Below, piece after piece: positions 23,059 to 32,447 of a stretch of DNA of 64,000 nt. Source of the stretch: Shinella pollutisoli (GTDB lineage Bacteria > Pseudomonadota > Alphaproteobacteria > Rhizobiales > Rhizobiaceae); NCBI RefSeq assembly GCF_024609765.1, contig NZ_JANFDG010000017.1, positions 1 through 64,000 of the forward strand, in the 5' to 3' direction. A program made the translations under genes and the position numbers. The stretch's first letter is position 1; each line of letters starts with the position of its first letter. Below the pieces are notes generated by a model. The model did not search any database, was not told the DNA's origin, and saw only the letters and a program-made list of their open reading frames with translations.

Positions 23059-25563
23059 TCAGTCCGCCTCGTCGGCATCCGGCGGCTGGAAGCCACCGCG
23101 CTCGCCGTTGACGATCTCGCGCTTGCCGACATGGTTGGCCGGGCCGACGAGGCCTTCCTTCTCCATGCGCTCGACCAGCGAGGCGGCGCGGTTGTAGCCG
23201 ATGGCGAGCCGGCGCTGGATGTAGGAGGTCGAGCACTTGCGGTCGCGCATGACGACCTTGACGGCCTTCTCGTAGAGATCGTCGCCGTCTTCCGCCGCGA
23301 TGTCGCCCTTGTCGAAGACCGCGCCGGACGCGGCGGGCTTCTCCTCCTCGTCCTCCTCCTCGTCGGCGGTGACGGTCTCCAGATAGTCCGGCCGGCCCTG
23401 CGCCTTCAGGTGCAGCACCACCTTCTCCACCTCCTCGTCGGAGACGAAGGGACCGTGCACGCGGGCGATGCGGCCGCCGCCGGCCATGTGCAGCATGTCG
23501 CCCTGGCCGAGGAGCTGCTCGGCGCCCTGCTCGCCGAGGATGGTGCGGCTGTCGATCTTCGAGGTCACCTGGAAGGAGATGCGGGTCGGGAAGTTCGCCT
23601 TGATCGTGCCGGTGATGACGTCGACGGAGGGGCGCTGCGTCGCCATGATCAGGTGGATGCCGGCCGCGCGCGCCATCTGCGCGAGGCGCTGGATCGCGCC
23701 CTCGATCTCCTTGCCGGCGACCATCATCAGGTCGGCCATCTCGTCGACGATGACGACGATATAGGCCATCGGCTCGAGGGAGAGGTCCTGCTCCTCGTGG
23801 ATCGCCTCGCCCGTCCCCTTGTCGAAGCCGGTCTGGACGCTGATCGAGATCGTCTCGCCCTTCGCGCGGGCGGCGGCCACCCGGCTGTTGTAGCCGTCGA
23901 TGTTGCGCACGCCGAGGCGCGACATCTTGCGGTAGCGGTCCTCCATCTCGCGCACCGCCCATTTCAGCGCCATGACGGCCTTCTTCGGATCGGTGACGAC
24001 GGGGGTCAGGAGGTGCGGGATGCCGTCGTAGATCGACAGTTCCAGCATCTTCGGGTCGACCATGATCAGCCGGCATTCCTCCGGACGGAAGCGGTAGAGC
24101 AGCGACAGGATCATGGTGTTGATGGCGACCGACTTGCCCGAGCCGGTGGTGCCGGCGACGAGCAGGTGCGGCATCTTCGCGAGCTCGGCGATCACCGGCT
24201 CGCCGCCGATGGTCTTGCCGAGGCAGATCGGCAGCTTGAAGCCGGTCTTCGCGAAATCCTGGCTCTCGATCATCTCGCGGAAATAGACGGTCTCGCGCGT
24301 CGCGTTCGGCAGCTCGATGCCGATGACGTTGCGGCCGGGCACGACCGCGACGCGGGCCGACAGCGCCGACATCGAGCGGGCGATGTCGTCGGCAAGGCCG
24401 ATGACGCGGGACGACTTGACGCCCGGCGCCGGCTCGAACTCGTAGAGGGTGACGACGGGGCCGGGGCGGACGTGGATGATCTCGCCGCGGACGCCGAAAT
24501 CCTCCAGCACGCTTTCGAGCAGGCCGGCATTCTGCTCGAGCTGCTCCTGCGTCAGCACGAAGCCGACGGTGCGGGGCGGCTCCTGCAGCAGCTCGCGCGG
24601 CGGATATTCGTAGGCCTCGCCGCTTGCGGCCGGCGCCGCCGTGCTGACCTGGAAGGGCCGCGAGCGGGAAAGGACGGACGGCGCGCTTTCCCGCGCCGCC
24701 GGCTCGGCGACGACGGGTGCGGGTGCTGCGGGCTGCGCCGGCTCGGCCCTGGCTTCGGGTTCGACGACGACGGCCGGCGTCTCGACCGGCGCCGGCTCGG
24801 CCGCGACGGTTTCGGCTTCCGGCTGTCGTGCCTGCGCGGGGCGGCACTCCACGACGCGGAAGAGGGCGGCGATCGACGGCGGCTCGTCCCGCCGCTCCGC
24901 CAGCGGCACGGGCCGCGGTGCGGCCGCCGGCGCCGGGGGCGCGATGCGCGCCGGGATGGCGGCGACCGCAGGAAGAGGCCGTTCCTCGGCGATCCCGTCC
25001 GGGATCAGCGTTTCCCAGAAGGCATGATCGGAAAGATGGGCGAAGCGGCCGACGGCGGTGCGGGCATCGGCGGCCGCCGGTGCCGCCGGCGCGGGTGCCG
25101 GAGGAGGCGCCGTCGGTTCGACCGCGACGGCCGGCGGCGGCGCGGCGGGGGCGGCCTGCTGCTGTATCTCGAAGCGGTGGCGGCGCTCCTCGAGGGCCGC
25201 GCGCAGACGCTGCAGCAGATCCGATTCGGAGGGCAGCGCGGGCGCGGGTTCGGCCGGCGGCGGGGCCTCGGCGACCGGCTCCTCGGCGCGGGCCGATGCC
25301 TTGTCCGGCGTGCGGGTGAAGCGCACGTTCGGCGCCATGTAGAAATGGCTCTCCCAGCTTCCGTCGGCGAACCGGCCGGGATCGTAGCCCTTCAGCACCG
25401 GCGAGCGGAAGCGCGGCCGGTAGTCGTCGTTGGCAACGGGCGGCGCCCCGGTTGCCTCGTCTTCCTGCAACGCATTGTTTTCATCGGGAAAATACGACCC
25501 GCGGCCGTCGTCGTCCTCCTCGTTCTCGAGCACGGGATAGAAGTTCGTTCTGGAAATACGCAT
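23059..25563 (-). CDS. ftsK: FtsK-type DNA translocase without membrane domain
   Basis: An 834-residue protein with the FtsK/SpoIIIE motor: Walker [17 protein letters not shown] (about residues 465-480), the Walker-B-type block [13 protein letters not shown] near 610, and a C-terminal gamma winged helix (about 760-830, [20 protein letters not shown]), which in this family reads KOPS DNA sites. The N-terminal 340 residues are a proline/alanine/glutamate-rich low-complexity linker and contain no membrane segments, although a standard FtsK begins with about four. It may be a second, soluble FtsK paralogue that aids dimer resolution or chromosome/plasmid segregation. The start at 25563 has only a modest ribosome site. 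The 47 nt to the upstream ATP-grasp gene hold no clear promoter. Confidence 0.9.
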   Translation of the reverse strand: MRISRTNFYPVLENEEDDDGRGSYFPDENNALQEDEATGAPPVANDDYRPRFRSPVLKGYDPGRFADGSWESHFYMAPNVRFTRTPDKASARAEEPVAEAPPPAEPAPALPSESDLLQRLRAALEERRHRFEIQQQAAPAAPPPAVAVEPTAPPPAPAPAAPAAADARTAVGRFAHLSDHAFWETLIPDGIAEERPLPAVAAIPARIAPPAPAAAPRPVPLAERRDEPPSIAALFRVVECRPAQARQPEAETVAAEPAPVETPAVVVEPEARAEPAQPAAPAPVVAEPAARESAPSVLSRSRPFQVSTAAPAASGEAYEYPPRELLQEPPRTVGFVLTQEQLEQNAGLLESVLEDFGVRGEIIHVRPGPVVTLYEFEPAPGVKSSRVIGLADDIARSMSALSARVAVVPGRNVIGIELPNATRETVYFREMIESQDFAKTGFKLPICLGKTIGGEPVIAELAKMPHLLVAGTTGSGKSVAINTMILSLLYRFRPEECRLIMVDPKMLELSIYDGIPHLLTPVVTDPKKAVMALKWAVREMEDRYRKMSRLGVRNIDGYNSRVAAARAKGETISISVQTGFDKGTGEAIHEEQDLSLEPMAYIVVIVDEMADLMMVAGKEIEGAIQRLAQMARAAGIHLIMATQRPSVDVITGTIKANFPTRISFQVTSKIDSRTILGEQGAEQLLGQGDMLHMAGGGRIARVHGPFVSDEEVEKVVLHLKAQGRPDYLETVTADEEEDEEEKPAASGAVFDKGDIAAEDGDDLYEKAVKVVMRDRKCSTSYIQRRLAIGYNRAASLVERMEKEGLVGPANHVGKREIVNGERGGFQPPDADEAD

Positions 25564-25610
25564 GGACCTTCAACACGACGATCATTGCCGACAGGGGGTG
25601 ACGTAGATGG

Positions 25611-26609
25611 TTAGAAAAGGAAGGTTAACAATGTCTTTGGACGGCCGCGAAATCGCGTGCGGCGGACCCGTCCGGCGCTGCCCGGAATCGCGAAGCCGAG
25701 CGTCCACCTGTCGCCGAGGATGCGGTCGCGCTCGGGCGGGTCGAAGCGCTCGAAACCGCCGTCGGGATAGAGCGTCAGCTCGCCGACCCGCACCCAGTCC
25801 CTGCCGGCATAGAGATCGACGCGAAGGAAATCGAAGCCCCGGGCGATCGTTCCGGCGATGCGCAGCATCTCGTCGAGCTGCGCCGGTCGGGCAAGGTCGC
25901 CGGGATAGGCCGGCAGGTAGTCGGGGTCGCGCACCTGCAGCCTCACCCAGTCGGGCGAGTAGGTGCAGATATAGTCCTCGCCGCCGGCATTGAGCTCCAC
26001 CTCGATGTGCGAGACCACGCCGTCGAAGGTGAAGAGCCGGTAGTCCCAGGGCACGTCGCCGTCGACCAGCAGCATGGCCTCGACGATGATCCGCGGCTCG
26101 ACGCCGCCATAGGCCCATTCCCGGTTGTAGCTGGCGTGGTCGATCGCCAGCCAGGCCGGACCGGGATCGTCCCGCAGCAGCTCGGCGACGTCCTCGCGCG
26201 TGTGCAGGAAGCGGCCGTGCCCGCTCGCATGGGTCGGCTTGACGACGGCCGGCAGCGGCACGGCCTCCCAGTCGACGGCGGCGAGGTCCGTGCCGGTCCA
26301 GTAGGTGGGCACGACGTGGCGCTCGCCGACCCGCGCGGCGATGAACGCCTTGGCGCGCGCCTTGTCGACGAGCGTGACGTAGAGCGGGTTGCGGTCGTAG
26401 AGCTTGCGGGCCTGGACCTTCTCGCAGAAGGTCTTCGGATGGTCGATATCCGGCCAGACGCCCTTGATGAGGCGATATTTCAGCATCAGGTAAGGCTTGT
26501 CCGGCAGCGGCCTGATGAGGCGCCAGACGAGACGGCGGAACAGTTCCTTGAATGTCCGCTCGCGGCGGCCGGGAGCAGGGAACATCTCCTTGCGGACCTG
26601 TCTTTCCAT
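25611..26609 (-). CDS. TupA-like ATP-grasp protein (polysaccharide/teichuronopeptide-type ligase)
   Basis: A 332-residue protein of the TupA-like ATP-grasp family, whose members attach amino acids or act in surface polysaccharide synthesis. Recognisable parts are the N-terminal LMLKYRLIKGVWPDIDHPKTF with EKVQARKLYDRN, the lysine/glycine region VVKPTHASGHGRF, and the metal-binding end RVDLYAG...VGELTLYPDGGFERF. It is a soluble protein. ATG 26609 has GGAGCAG upstream. It is divergent from the flippase gene (88 nt, AT-rich) and next to a glycosyltransferase locus, which supports a role in decorating an exported polysaccharide. The acceptor and the amino acid are unknown. Confidence 0.8.
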   Translation of the reverse strand: MERQVRKEMFPAPGRRERTFKELFRRLVWRLIRPLPDKPYLMLKYRLIKGVWPDIDHPKTFCEKVQARKLYDRNPLYVTLVDKARAKAFIAARVGERHVVPTYWTGTDLAAVDWEAVPLPAVVKPTHASGHGRFLHTREDVAELLRDDPGPAWLAIDHASYNREWAYGGVEPRIIVEAMLLVDGDVPWDYRLFTFDGVVSHIEVELNAGGEDYICTYSPDWVRLQVRDPDYLPAYPGDLARPAQLDEMLRIAGTIARGFDFLRVDLYAGRDWVRVGELTLYPDGGFERFDPPERDRILGDRWTLGFAIPGSAGRVRRTRFRGRPKTLLTFLF

Positions 26610-26697
26610 TGCTGCTCCTGACCGATTTCCTTCGCCTTTCCCAACAAATGCAGCGTTTTATTTAATTCAAAGTTATCTTTTCGTGGGAAAACGGCAC

Positions 26698-28209
26698 ATG
26701 GCCAGCGTCCTCGGTTCATCCCTGCTCAATCTTGCCGCGACCTCCGTGTCGCTCGCGGCCGGCTTCCTCGTCAGCGTCATCAACGCCCGCCTGCTCGGCC
26801 CCGCCGGGTCGGGCGCGGTCGCCTATGCGCTGTGGCTGGTGATCTGCGCGGCGGCGATTGCCGACCTCGGCCTGCCGCAGACCGTGCTGCGTTATGTCGC
26901 GGCGCTTGAGGGCGCGCGCGAGGCGGCCTGGAAGCCGATGGTCCGCCGCGCCTTCTCGCTGTTCCTGCGCGGCGTCGCGCTGGTCTTCCTGCTCTTCCTC
27001 GCAAACGTCGCCTTCCACTGGGAGGCGGGCGCGGTGCCGTGGCTGTGGATCGCCGCCGCCGTGCTCTTCCTCGCCTATGCCCTGTCGGCCTTCTCCGTGG
27101 CCGCCGCGCGCGGCCGCGGCCTCTTCCGCGAGACGGCGGAGACGACGGTCGTCGGCAGCCTGCTGCAGGTGCCGGTCGTCTTCCTGGGCGCGCTTCTCCT
27201 CGGCCCCGCCGGCGCGCTCTTCGGCATGCTCGTGCGCTACCTGCCGCAGGCCTTCTGCCTGTTCCGCCACGTCGACCGCGCCGTCCCGGGCGATCCGGCG
27301 GCGCTGACGCCGGAAATGCGCCGCTACGGGCGCAGCATGTGGACGAGCGACGTGATCGACGTCGTGCTGGCGACGCGCATCGAATATGTCGTGGTCGGCT
27401 ATTTCCTCGCCGATGCCGAGATCGGCTATTTTGCGGCGGCCGTCGTCTTCGCCGGCCTCGTCGGCCAGCTGACGGTCCAGCTCTCGCCGGCCTTCCTCGT
27501 CGGGCTCGCCTCCAGGCGGACGGAGGCGGAGACGCCCGAGGCGGAGGGCGAGCTCTACCGCAACACCACGCGCCTGGCGGCGCTGCTGATCATGCCGCTC
27601 GGCATCGGCGGCGCGGCCATCGTCCCGCCGCTCGTGCCGCTCGTCTTCGGCGAGGCGTTCTCGCCCGCCGCCGGCGCGGCGGCGCTCTTCATGCTTGCCG
27701 CGGTGCCGGCCGGGCTTTCGGTGGTGCCCTGGGCCTATCTCGCCGCGCACGAGCACGGCCGCGACGTGATGCGCCTGACGCTCGTTTCCGCCCTTCTCAC
27801 CCTGGTCGCGCTCGTCGCCGTCGTGCCGGTGGCCGGCGTTCTCGGCGCCGCCGTCGTGCGCCTCGTCTCCGAGATATTCGCCTTCGGCCTCTTCGTCCGG
27901 TCCGTGCGCGTCCACGGGGGCCCGCCGCTGCCCTGGGGCGTGCTGGCGCGCACGCTCGCCGCCGCGCTCCCGTGCGGGGCCTGTGCGTTCCTCCTGAGCT
28001 GGGCGATGCCCGGTGTCGGCGGGATCCTGCTGGCGATCCTTGCGGGCGCGCTGGTCTTCGTCCTCGCCGTGCGCACGCTCGGCCTGATCGGCGTCGACGA
28101 GGCCGGGCGCCTGGCCGAGATCGTGGAAGAGCGCCTGCCGGGCGGCCTGCGCCCCCTCGCCCGCCATCTTGCGGGCCTCGTCTGCGCGGCACCCGCCCGC
28201 AGCGGCTGA
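26698..28209 (+). CDS. Polysaccharide flippase (Wzx/MATE-like)
   Basis: A 503-residue protein with about 12-14 hydrophobic segments, of the polysaccharide transport / lipid-linked oligosaccharide flippase superfamily. It starts SLLNLAATSVSLAAGFLVSV, and NARLLGPAGSGAVAYALWL resembles the first part of Wzx/RfbX proteins. It would move undecaprenyl-linked repeat units across the inner membrane. ATG 26698 is chosen at the start of the hydrophobic region; GTG 26683 is an alternative. Its stop codon directly abuts the stop of the convergent glycosyltransferase gene (28209/28210). With the ATP-grasp protein and the glycosyltransferase it forms a small surface-polysaccharide locus; no polymerase gene is visible. 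Confidence 0.82.
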   Translation: MASVLGSSLLNLAATSVSLAAGFLVSVINARLLGPAGSGAVAYALWLVICAAAIADLGLPQTVLRYVAALEGAREAAWKPMVRRAFSLFLRGVALVFLLFLANVAFHWEAGAVPWLWIAAAVLFLAYALSAFSVAAARGRGLFRETAETTVVGSLLQVPVVFLGALLLGPAGALFGMLVRYLPQAFCLFRHVDRAVPGDPAALTPEMRRYGRSMWTSDVIDVVLATRIEYVVVGYFLADAEIGYFAAAVVFAGLVGQLTVQLSPAFLVGLASRRTEAETPEAEGELYRNTTRLAALLIMPLGIGGAAIVPPLVPLVFGEAFSPAAGAAALFMLAAVPAGLSVVPWAYLAAHEHGRDVMRLTLVSALLTLVALVAVVPVAGVLGAAVVRLVSEIFAFGLFVRSVRVHGGPPLPWGVLARTLAAALPCGACAFLLSWAMPGVGGILLAILAGALVFVLAVRTLGLIGVDEAGRLAEIVEERLPGGLRPLARHLAGLVCAAPARSG

Positions 28210-29328
28210 TCAGGACGGCAGGACGGTGGCGAGCGTCCTCCGGGCGACCTCCTCCCAGGTCAGGATGTCCTCGTGATAGGCGTCGCGGTGCGGCATGGCG
28301 AGCGCGCGGTCGAGGATCGCCCGCCAGTCGTTCTCCCCGCCGAGCCGGTAGGTCACCTCGTTCCCGCGCGAGACGGGAATGATGTCGGGAAGCACGACGG
28401 GCAGCCGGCAATAGGCATATTGCAGGAGCTTGAGGCTCGACTCGGCGAGATAGACCTCGTCGCGCGCGACCCGGTAGGGCGCGAGCCCGAAATCCGCATG
28501 GCGGATATAGGCCGCCATGTCCTCGAAGCTGCGCTCGCCGTGCACCCTGACGTTGGGCAGGACGTCCCCCGCCCAGCGGATGCCGAAGAGATGGAAGGCG
28601 ATCTCCGGCGCGGCCTCGGCCATGCGCTCGACGGCATCGCGGTCGAACAGCATGTCGCCGACCGCGATGGCGTTGCGGCTTTCCGGCGGATAGGGCGAGG
28701 CCGAGGCCCGGTCGAAGATCCCGGTGTCGATGCCCTGCGGCACGAAATGCACCCTGCCGCCGGGCGGCAGCATCGCGCCGAGCCTCTCGGAGGGCACGCA
28801 GACGCTGTCGAACCGGGCGATCGCCCGGCGTTCCGCGCGCACGAGGCTGGGGGCCGCGCCGATGCTGGCGAGGAGGTCGCGGCAGAAGTAGAGCGTCTTC
28901 GCCTGCGGGTTGAGGCGGCGCACGAGCGGCAGGAAGACGACGGGCGTGCCGCTCTCGATCACCACGACGTCCGCCGCGCGGATGCGGTCGGCGACGAAGG
29001 CGGGAAGCCAGCGGCCGTAGGCGGAAAAGAGCGGTGCCGCAAGCGCGTTGACCAGCCGGTTGCCGGTGCTGAAAGCGTGGACGGGCGGGAGATAGGCGCC
29101 GGCATGGAGGCCGGGCGCGACCTCGGCATAGCGGTTGTCCTGCGCGCGGCTCAGCGCCTCCAGCCGCGCCTTCTGCTTGAAGCGGCTGAGGCGGCTGTGG
29201 CCGAGCGTCGTGAAGAAGACCCGGTGGCCGGCGGCGGCCCAGCGGGCGGAGACGAAGTGGACGCTCGCCTTGCGGAAGCCGTCGAGGAAGACGTGCGAGG
29301 TGAGGACGACGATCGTCTTCGGCCGCAT
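28210..29328 (-). CDS. GumK-like glycosyltransferase (GT70-type)
   Basis: A 372-residue GT-B glycosyltransferase that resembles GumK, the xanthan glucuronosyltransferase. Landmarks are VVLTSHVFLDGFRKASVHFV, FFTTLGHSRLSRFKQ, FCRDLLASIG, CVPSERLGAMLPPGG and the donor region DFGLAPYRVARDEVYLAESS. It should add a sugar, perhaps a uronic acid, to a lipid-linked intermediate at the inner membrane. It begins only 7 nt after the stop of phaG in the same direction and so can be read from the antiporter operon. It ends stop-to-stop with the flippase gene. The family assignment is from remembered pattern and is moderately sure. Confidence 0.78.
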   Translation of the reverse strand: MRPKTIVVLTSHVFLDGFRKASVHFVSARWAAAGHRVFFTTLGHSRLSRFKQKARLEALSRAQDNRYAEVAPGLHAGAYLPPVHAFSTGNRLVNALAAPLFSAYGRWLPAFVADRIRAADVVVIESGTPVVFLPLVRRLNPQAKTLYFCRDLLASIGAAPSLVRAERRAIARFDSVCVPSERLGAMLPPGGRVHFVPQGIDTGIFDRASASPYPPESRNAIAVGDMLFDRDAVERMAEAAPEIAFHLFGIRWAGDVLPNVRVHGERSFEDMAAYIRHADFGLAPYRVARDEVYLAESSLKLLQYAYCRLPVVLPDIIPVSRGNEVTYRLGGENDWRAILDRALAMPHRDAYHEDILTWEEVARRTLATVLPS

Positions 29329-29335
29329 GCCCGGC

Positions 29336-29728
29336 CTACGCCTTCTCGGCCTGCACGGCCGCGGACGGCGGTACCGGCGGCTCGGACGGCACGTCGGGAT
29401 TTCCCTCCGCCCGGTCGCGGTGCAGCGCGGCGCGGGCGAGCAGCATGAGCGTGACAGGCGTCGTCACGGTCACGAAGATGCCGATGAGGATCTCGTGCAC
29501 CACCGGCCGGGTGGCGAGCACGGTGAAGAAGATCATCGAGGCCATGACGATGCCGCCCGTGCCCCAGCTCGTGCCGAGGGTCGGGGCGTGGATGCGCTCG
29601 TAGAAGGTCGGCAGGCGGACGAAGCCGATCGTGCCGATCACCGTCAGGCCGGCGCCGATGATCAGGAAGACCGAGACGAGGATGGCCGCCCAGGCGGGCA
29701 GGCCGGCGGCATGATCCAGCGGCGTCAT
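29336..29728 (-). CDS. phaG: Mrp/Pha cation:proton antiporter subunit G
   Basis: A 130-residue membrane protein with about three membrane helices, matching MnhG/MrpG/PhaG (IGTIGFVRLPTFYERIHAPTLGTSWG is the typical region; longest part IGFVRLPTFYERIHAPTLG). It is part of the multi-subunit Na+/K+:H+ antiporter in the inner membrane. The C-terminal tail is charged and proline-rich (EPPVPPSAAVQAEKA). ATG 29728 overlaps the phaF stop by 4 nt. It is the last pha gene; a glycosyltransferase gene follows after 7 nt. Confidence 0.9.
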   Translation of the reverse strand: MTPLDHAAGLPAWAAILVSVFLIIGAGLTVIGTIGFVRLPTFYERIHAPTLGTSWGTGGIVMASMIFFTVLATRPVVHEILIGIFVTVTTPVTLMLLARAALHRDRAEGNPDVPSEPPVPPSAAVQAEKA

Positions 29729-30006
29729 TCGATCACCTCCCCGCGCATCAGGAACTTGGCGAGCGCCACCGTCGCCACGAAGCCGAGCATGCCGATGACC
29801 AGCGACGCCTCGAAATATACGACCTCGCCGGAGCGGATGCCGAACACCATGAGCAGCAGCATCGAGTTCACGTAGAGCGTATCGAGCGCCAGCACGCGGT
29901 CCTGCGCGCGGGGCCCGCGGAACATGCGGAAGACCGCGAGGCCCATCGCGGCCGCGAGCAGGAACTGCGCGATCGTGACCGACCAGAAGAGAATCGTGTG
30001 GCTCAT
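29725..30006 (-). CDS. phaF: Mrp/Pha antiporter subunit F
   Basis: A 93-residue protein with three membrane helices of the MnhF/MrpF/PhaF family. MFRGPRAQDRVLALDTLYVN is the characteristic block between the first and second helices. The ATG at 30006 overlaps the phaE stop by 4 nt (ATGA), and its own stop overlaps phaG in the same way. It belongs to the inner-membrane antiporter complex; MrpF is known to be needed for full activity in other bacteria. Confidence 0.9.
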   Translation of the reverse strand: MSHTILFWSVTIAQFLLAAAMGLAVFRMFRGPRAQDRVLALDTLYVNSMLLLMVFGIRSGEVVYFEASLVIGMLGFVATVALAKFLMRGEVIE

Positions 30007-30479
30007 GTGAAGATCTCCATCAGCAGCTTCTCGTAGCGGTTCTTGATCAGGTCCTGCCATTCCGCCTCCTCGACGAGGTCGAAGACGTGGATCAGCACCG
30101 TGCTGCTCAGCGAGTTGTATTCGAGCCAGGCGGTGCCGGGCGTGCTGGTGACGATGACGGCGAGGATCGCGAGCCCCGTCGGGTCCTTCAGGTCGAGGGG
30201 CACGGTGATGAAGTCGGAGCGGCGCTTGTGCCCGCCGCCGCCGAAGAGCAGCGAGACGACGGCGATGTTCGAGCGCACGATGTCGTAGAGCACGATGCCC
30301 AGGAGCTTCGGCAGGAGATGCCACTTGCGGATGCGCGGCTTGGAGGGCCGGAGCGCCGCCATGCCCCAGGAGGCGAAGACGGAGACGATGCTGCCGAGGA
30401 TGAGCTGGCCGAGCGTGAAGCCGTTGAGGGCGAGCCACATGACGACGAGCGAGAGGCTGAGCAGCGGATAGGGCAGCAT
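30003..30479 (-). CDS. phaE: Mrp/Pha antiporter subunit E
   Basis: A 158-residue MnhE/MrpE/PhaE protein: two N-terminal membrane helices (LLSLSLVVMWLALNGFTLGQ, then LGSIVSVFASWGMAAL) and a cytoplasmic part with the conserved ITVPLDLKDPTGLAILAVI and STPGTAWLEYNS. The start at 30479 lies 1 nt from the phaD stop. It is a structural subunit of the Na+/K+:H+ antiporter and has the normal length. Confidence 0.9.
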   Translation of the reverse strand: MLPYPLLSLSLVVMWLALNGFTLGQLILGSIVSVFASWGMAALRPSKPRIRKWHLLPKLLGIVLYDIVRSNIAVVSLLFGGGGHKRRSDFITVPLDLKDPTGLAILAVIVTSTPGTAWLEYNSLSSTVLIHVFDLVEEAEWQDLIKNRYEKLLMEIFT

Positions 30480-30480
30480 G

Positions 30481-32112
30481 TCAGTCGCCCTCCCCTGCCG
30501 TTGTCGTGGCGGCGGCCTCGCCGGCGCGGCGCGCGCCCGAGACGGCCTCGATGTAGCCCGCCGGGTGCTGGAGCGCGCGCACGGTCTCCTCCATGTAGGC
30601 CATGGCCGGCCCGGCCTTGACGGCGAGCATCAGCGTCAGCGCGAGCAGCACGAGCACGGGCGCCATCTCCATCACCAGCACCCGCGGCACGGTCCCCTCC
30701 ATCGAGGCCCAGAAGGTGCGGATGCCGGCGCGCGTCATCGAGATGAGGGCGGCGAGGCCGGAAAGGATCATCAGCGCGACGATCCACCAGACCGGCGCGG
30801 GGATGGTCCCGCCCGATTGCACGCCCGCGCCGATCATGCCGGACAGCATGACGAACTTGGCGACGAAGCCGGAGAGCGGCGGCAGGCCGGAGAGCAGGAT
30901 GCCGATGGCGGCGAAGCAGGTGCCGAGCACGGCGATCGTCGCCGGCATGGTGACGCCGACCTCGGTCTCCGGCTCCTCCTCGTCGGCGTCGCCGTAGGCC
31001 TCCATCGTCACGGCCAGCACCGAGGCGCCGGCGTCCTGGCCGCGCTCGACCAGCTCGATCAGCATGAAGAAGGCGCTGATCGTCAGCGTCGAAGAGACGA
31101 GGTAGAATAGCGCGCCGGCCGTGACCTCGCCGTTGCCGAGGCCGAGCACGGCGAGCAGCGTGCCGGAGGAGACGAGCACCGAATAGCTCGCCAGCCGTCC
31201 GAGCGCCTGCGAGGCGAGCACGCCGATCGTGCCGAAGAGGATGGTCGCCATGCCGCCGTAGAGCAGAACGTTGAGGCCGTGGCCGGCCGATTCCCCCTCG
31301 CCGAAGACGAGCAGCGACAGGCGCAGGATGACGTAGACGCCGACCTTGCTCATGATGGCGAAGACGCCGGCGACGGGCGCGGTTGCCGCGCTGTAGGCGC
31401 CCGGCAGCCAGAAGTTCAGCGGCCACATGCCCGCCTTGATGAGGAAGGCGACGCCGAGCACGCTGGCGCCCGCCTCGAGCAGCATGCGGCGGTCGGGGTC
31501 GAGCTCGCCGATGCGCAGCGCGAGATCGGCCATGTTCAGCGTGCCGACCGAGCCGTAGATCGTGCTGACGCCGATCAGGAAGCAGAGCGCGGCCACCAGG
31601 TTGACGGCGATGTAGTGCAGGCCGGCCTTGACGCGCATCGAGCCGGAGCCGTGCATCAGGAGGCCGTAGGAGGCGGCCAGCATCACCTCGAAGAAGACGA
31701 AGAGGTTGAAGAGGTCGCCCGTGAGGAAGGCGCCGTTGAGCCCCATCATCAGCAGCTGGAACAGGGTGTGGAAATGCGGGCCGGCCGCATGCCAGCGGGC
31801 GAGCGAGAAGACGAGCGCGGGGATCGAGAGCACCGAGGCGAGCACGAGCATCAGCGCGGAAAGCCGGTCGACGACGAGCACGATGCCGAACGGCGCCGGC
31901 CAGTTGCCGAGCAGGTAGACGCCCTGGAAGCCGGCCTCCGCGCCGGAGAAGCGCAGCAGGGTGATCGCGACGGCGGCGAGCGCCAGGCACGACAGCACGC
32001 TGACCATCGCCTTCAGCACGCGCTGCCGCTCGTCGAAGAACAGGAGGAACGCCCCCGCGACGAGCGGGATGAGGATGGGCGCGACGATGAGGTGTTGCAT
32101 CCAGCCGTTCAT
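30481..32112 (-). CDS. phaD: Mrp/Pha antiporter subunit D
   Basis: A 543-residue protein with about 14 membrane helices, homologous to MrpD and to the NuoL/M/N subunits of complex I. The core shows LFVFFEVMLAASYGLLMHG, the lysine-containing helix AFLIKAGMWPLNFWLPGAYS and the FFMLIELVERG region. These carry the proton-translocation lysines and glutamates of the family. The ATG at 32112 overlaps the phaC stop by 4 nt. The tail is rich in alanine and threonine. It transfers protons in the Mrp-type cation antiporter that supports pH and sodium/potassium homeostasis. Confidence 0.92.
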   Translation of the reverse strand: MNGWMQHLIVAPILIPLVAGAFLLFFDERQRVLKAMVSVLSCLALAAVAITLLRFSGAEAGFQGVYLLGNWPAPFGIVLVVDRLSALMLVLASVLSIPALVFSLARWHAAGPHFHTLFQLLMMGLNGAFLTGDLFNLFVFFEVMLAASYGLLMHGSGSMRVKAGLHYIAVNLVAALCFLIGVSTIYGSVGTLNMADLALRIGELDPDRRMLLEAGASVLGVAFLIKAGMWPLNFWLPGAYSAATAPVAGVFAIMSKVGVYVILRLSLLVFGEGESAGHGLNVLLYGGMATILFGTIGVLASQALGRLASYSVLVSSGTLLAVLGLGNGEVTAGALFYLVSSTLTISAFFMLIELVERGQDAGASVLAVTMEAYGDADEEEPETEVGVTMPATIAVLGTCFAAIGILLSGLPPLSGFVAKFVMLSGMIGAGVQSGGTIPAPVWWIVALMILSGLAALISMTRAGIRTFWASMEGTVPRVLVMEMAPVLVLLALTLMLAVKAGPAMAYMEETVRALQHPAGYIEAVSGARRAGEAAATTTAGEGD

Positions 32113-32447
32113 TTCGGCTGCTCCCTGCCGTCGACGTGGTCGGTGCCGGTGAGCCCGCGGGCGGCGAGCAGGACCACGAGGAAGAGCGCGGTCGTCGCGA
32201 AGCCGATGACGATCGCCGTCAGCACCAGCGATTGCGGCACGGGATCGGCGAGCGCCGCGATGTCGACGCCCTCGCCGAGCAGCGGCGCGGCGTTGGACTT
32301 CACCCCGCCGACGCCGAAGATGAACAGGTTGACGGCATAGGACATCAGCGACAGGCCGATGATGACCTGGTAGGTGCGCGGGCGCAGGATCAGCCAGACG
32401 CCGGAGCCGGTCATGATGCCGATGGCGAGTGCCAGAACGAATTCCAT
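32109..32447 (-). CDS. phaC: Mrp/Pha antiporter subunit C
   Basis: A 112-residue MrpC/MnhC/NuoK-like protein with three membrane helices. GSGVWLILRPRTYQVIIGLS and LVLTAIVIGFATTALFLVVL are the recognisable helices, with GLSLMSYAVNLFIFGVGG between. The start shares one base with the end of phaAB, and its stop overlaps phaD by 4 nt, so it is translated in a coupled series. It belongs to the antiporter core. Confidence 0.92.
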   Translation of the reverse strand: MEFVLALAIGIMTGSGVWLILRPRTYQVIIGLSLMSYAVNLFIFGVGGVKSNAAPLLGEGVDIAALADPVPQSLVLTAIVIGFATTALFLVVLLAARGLTGTDHVDGREQPK

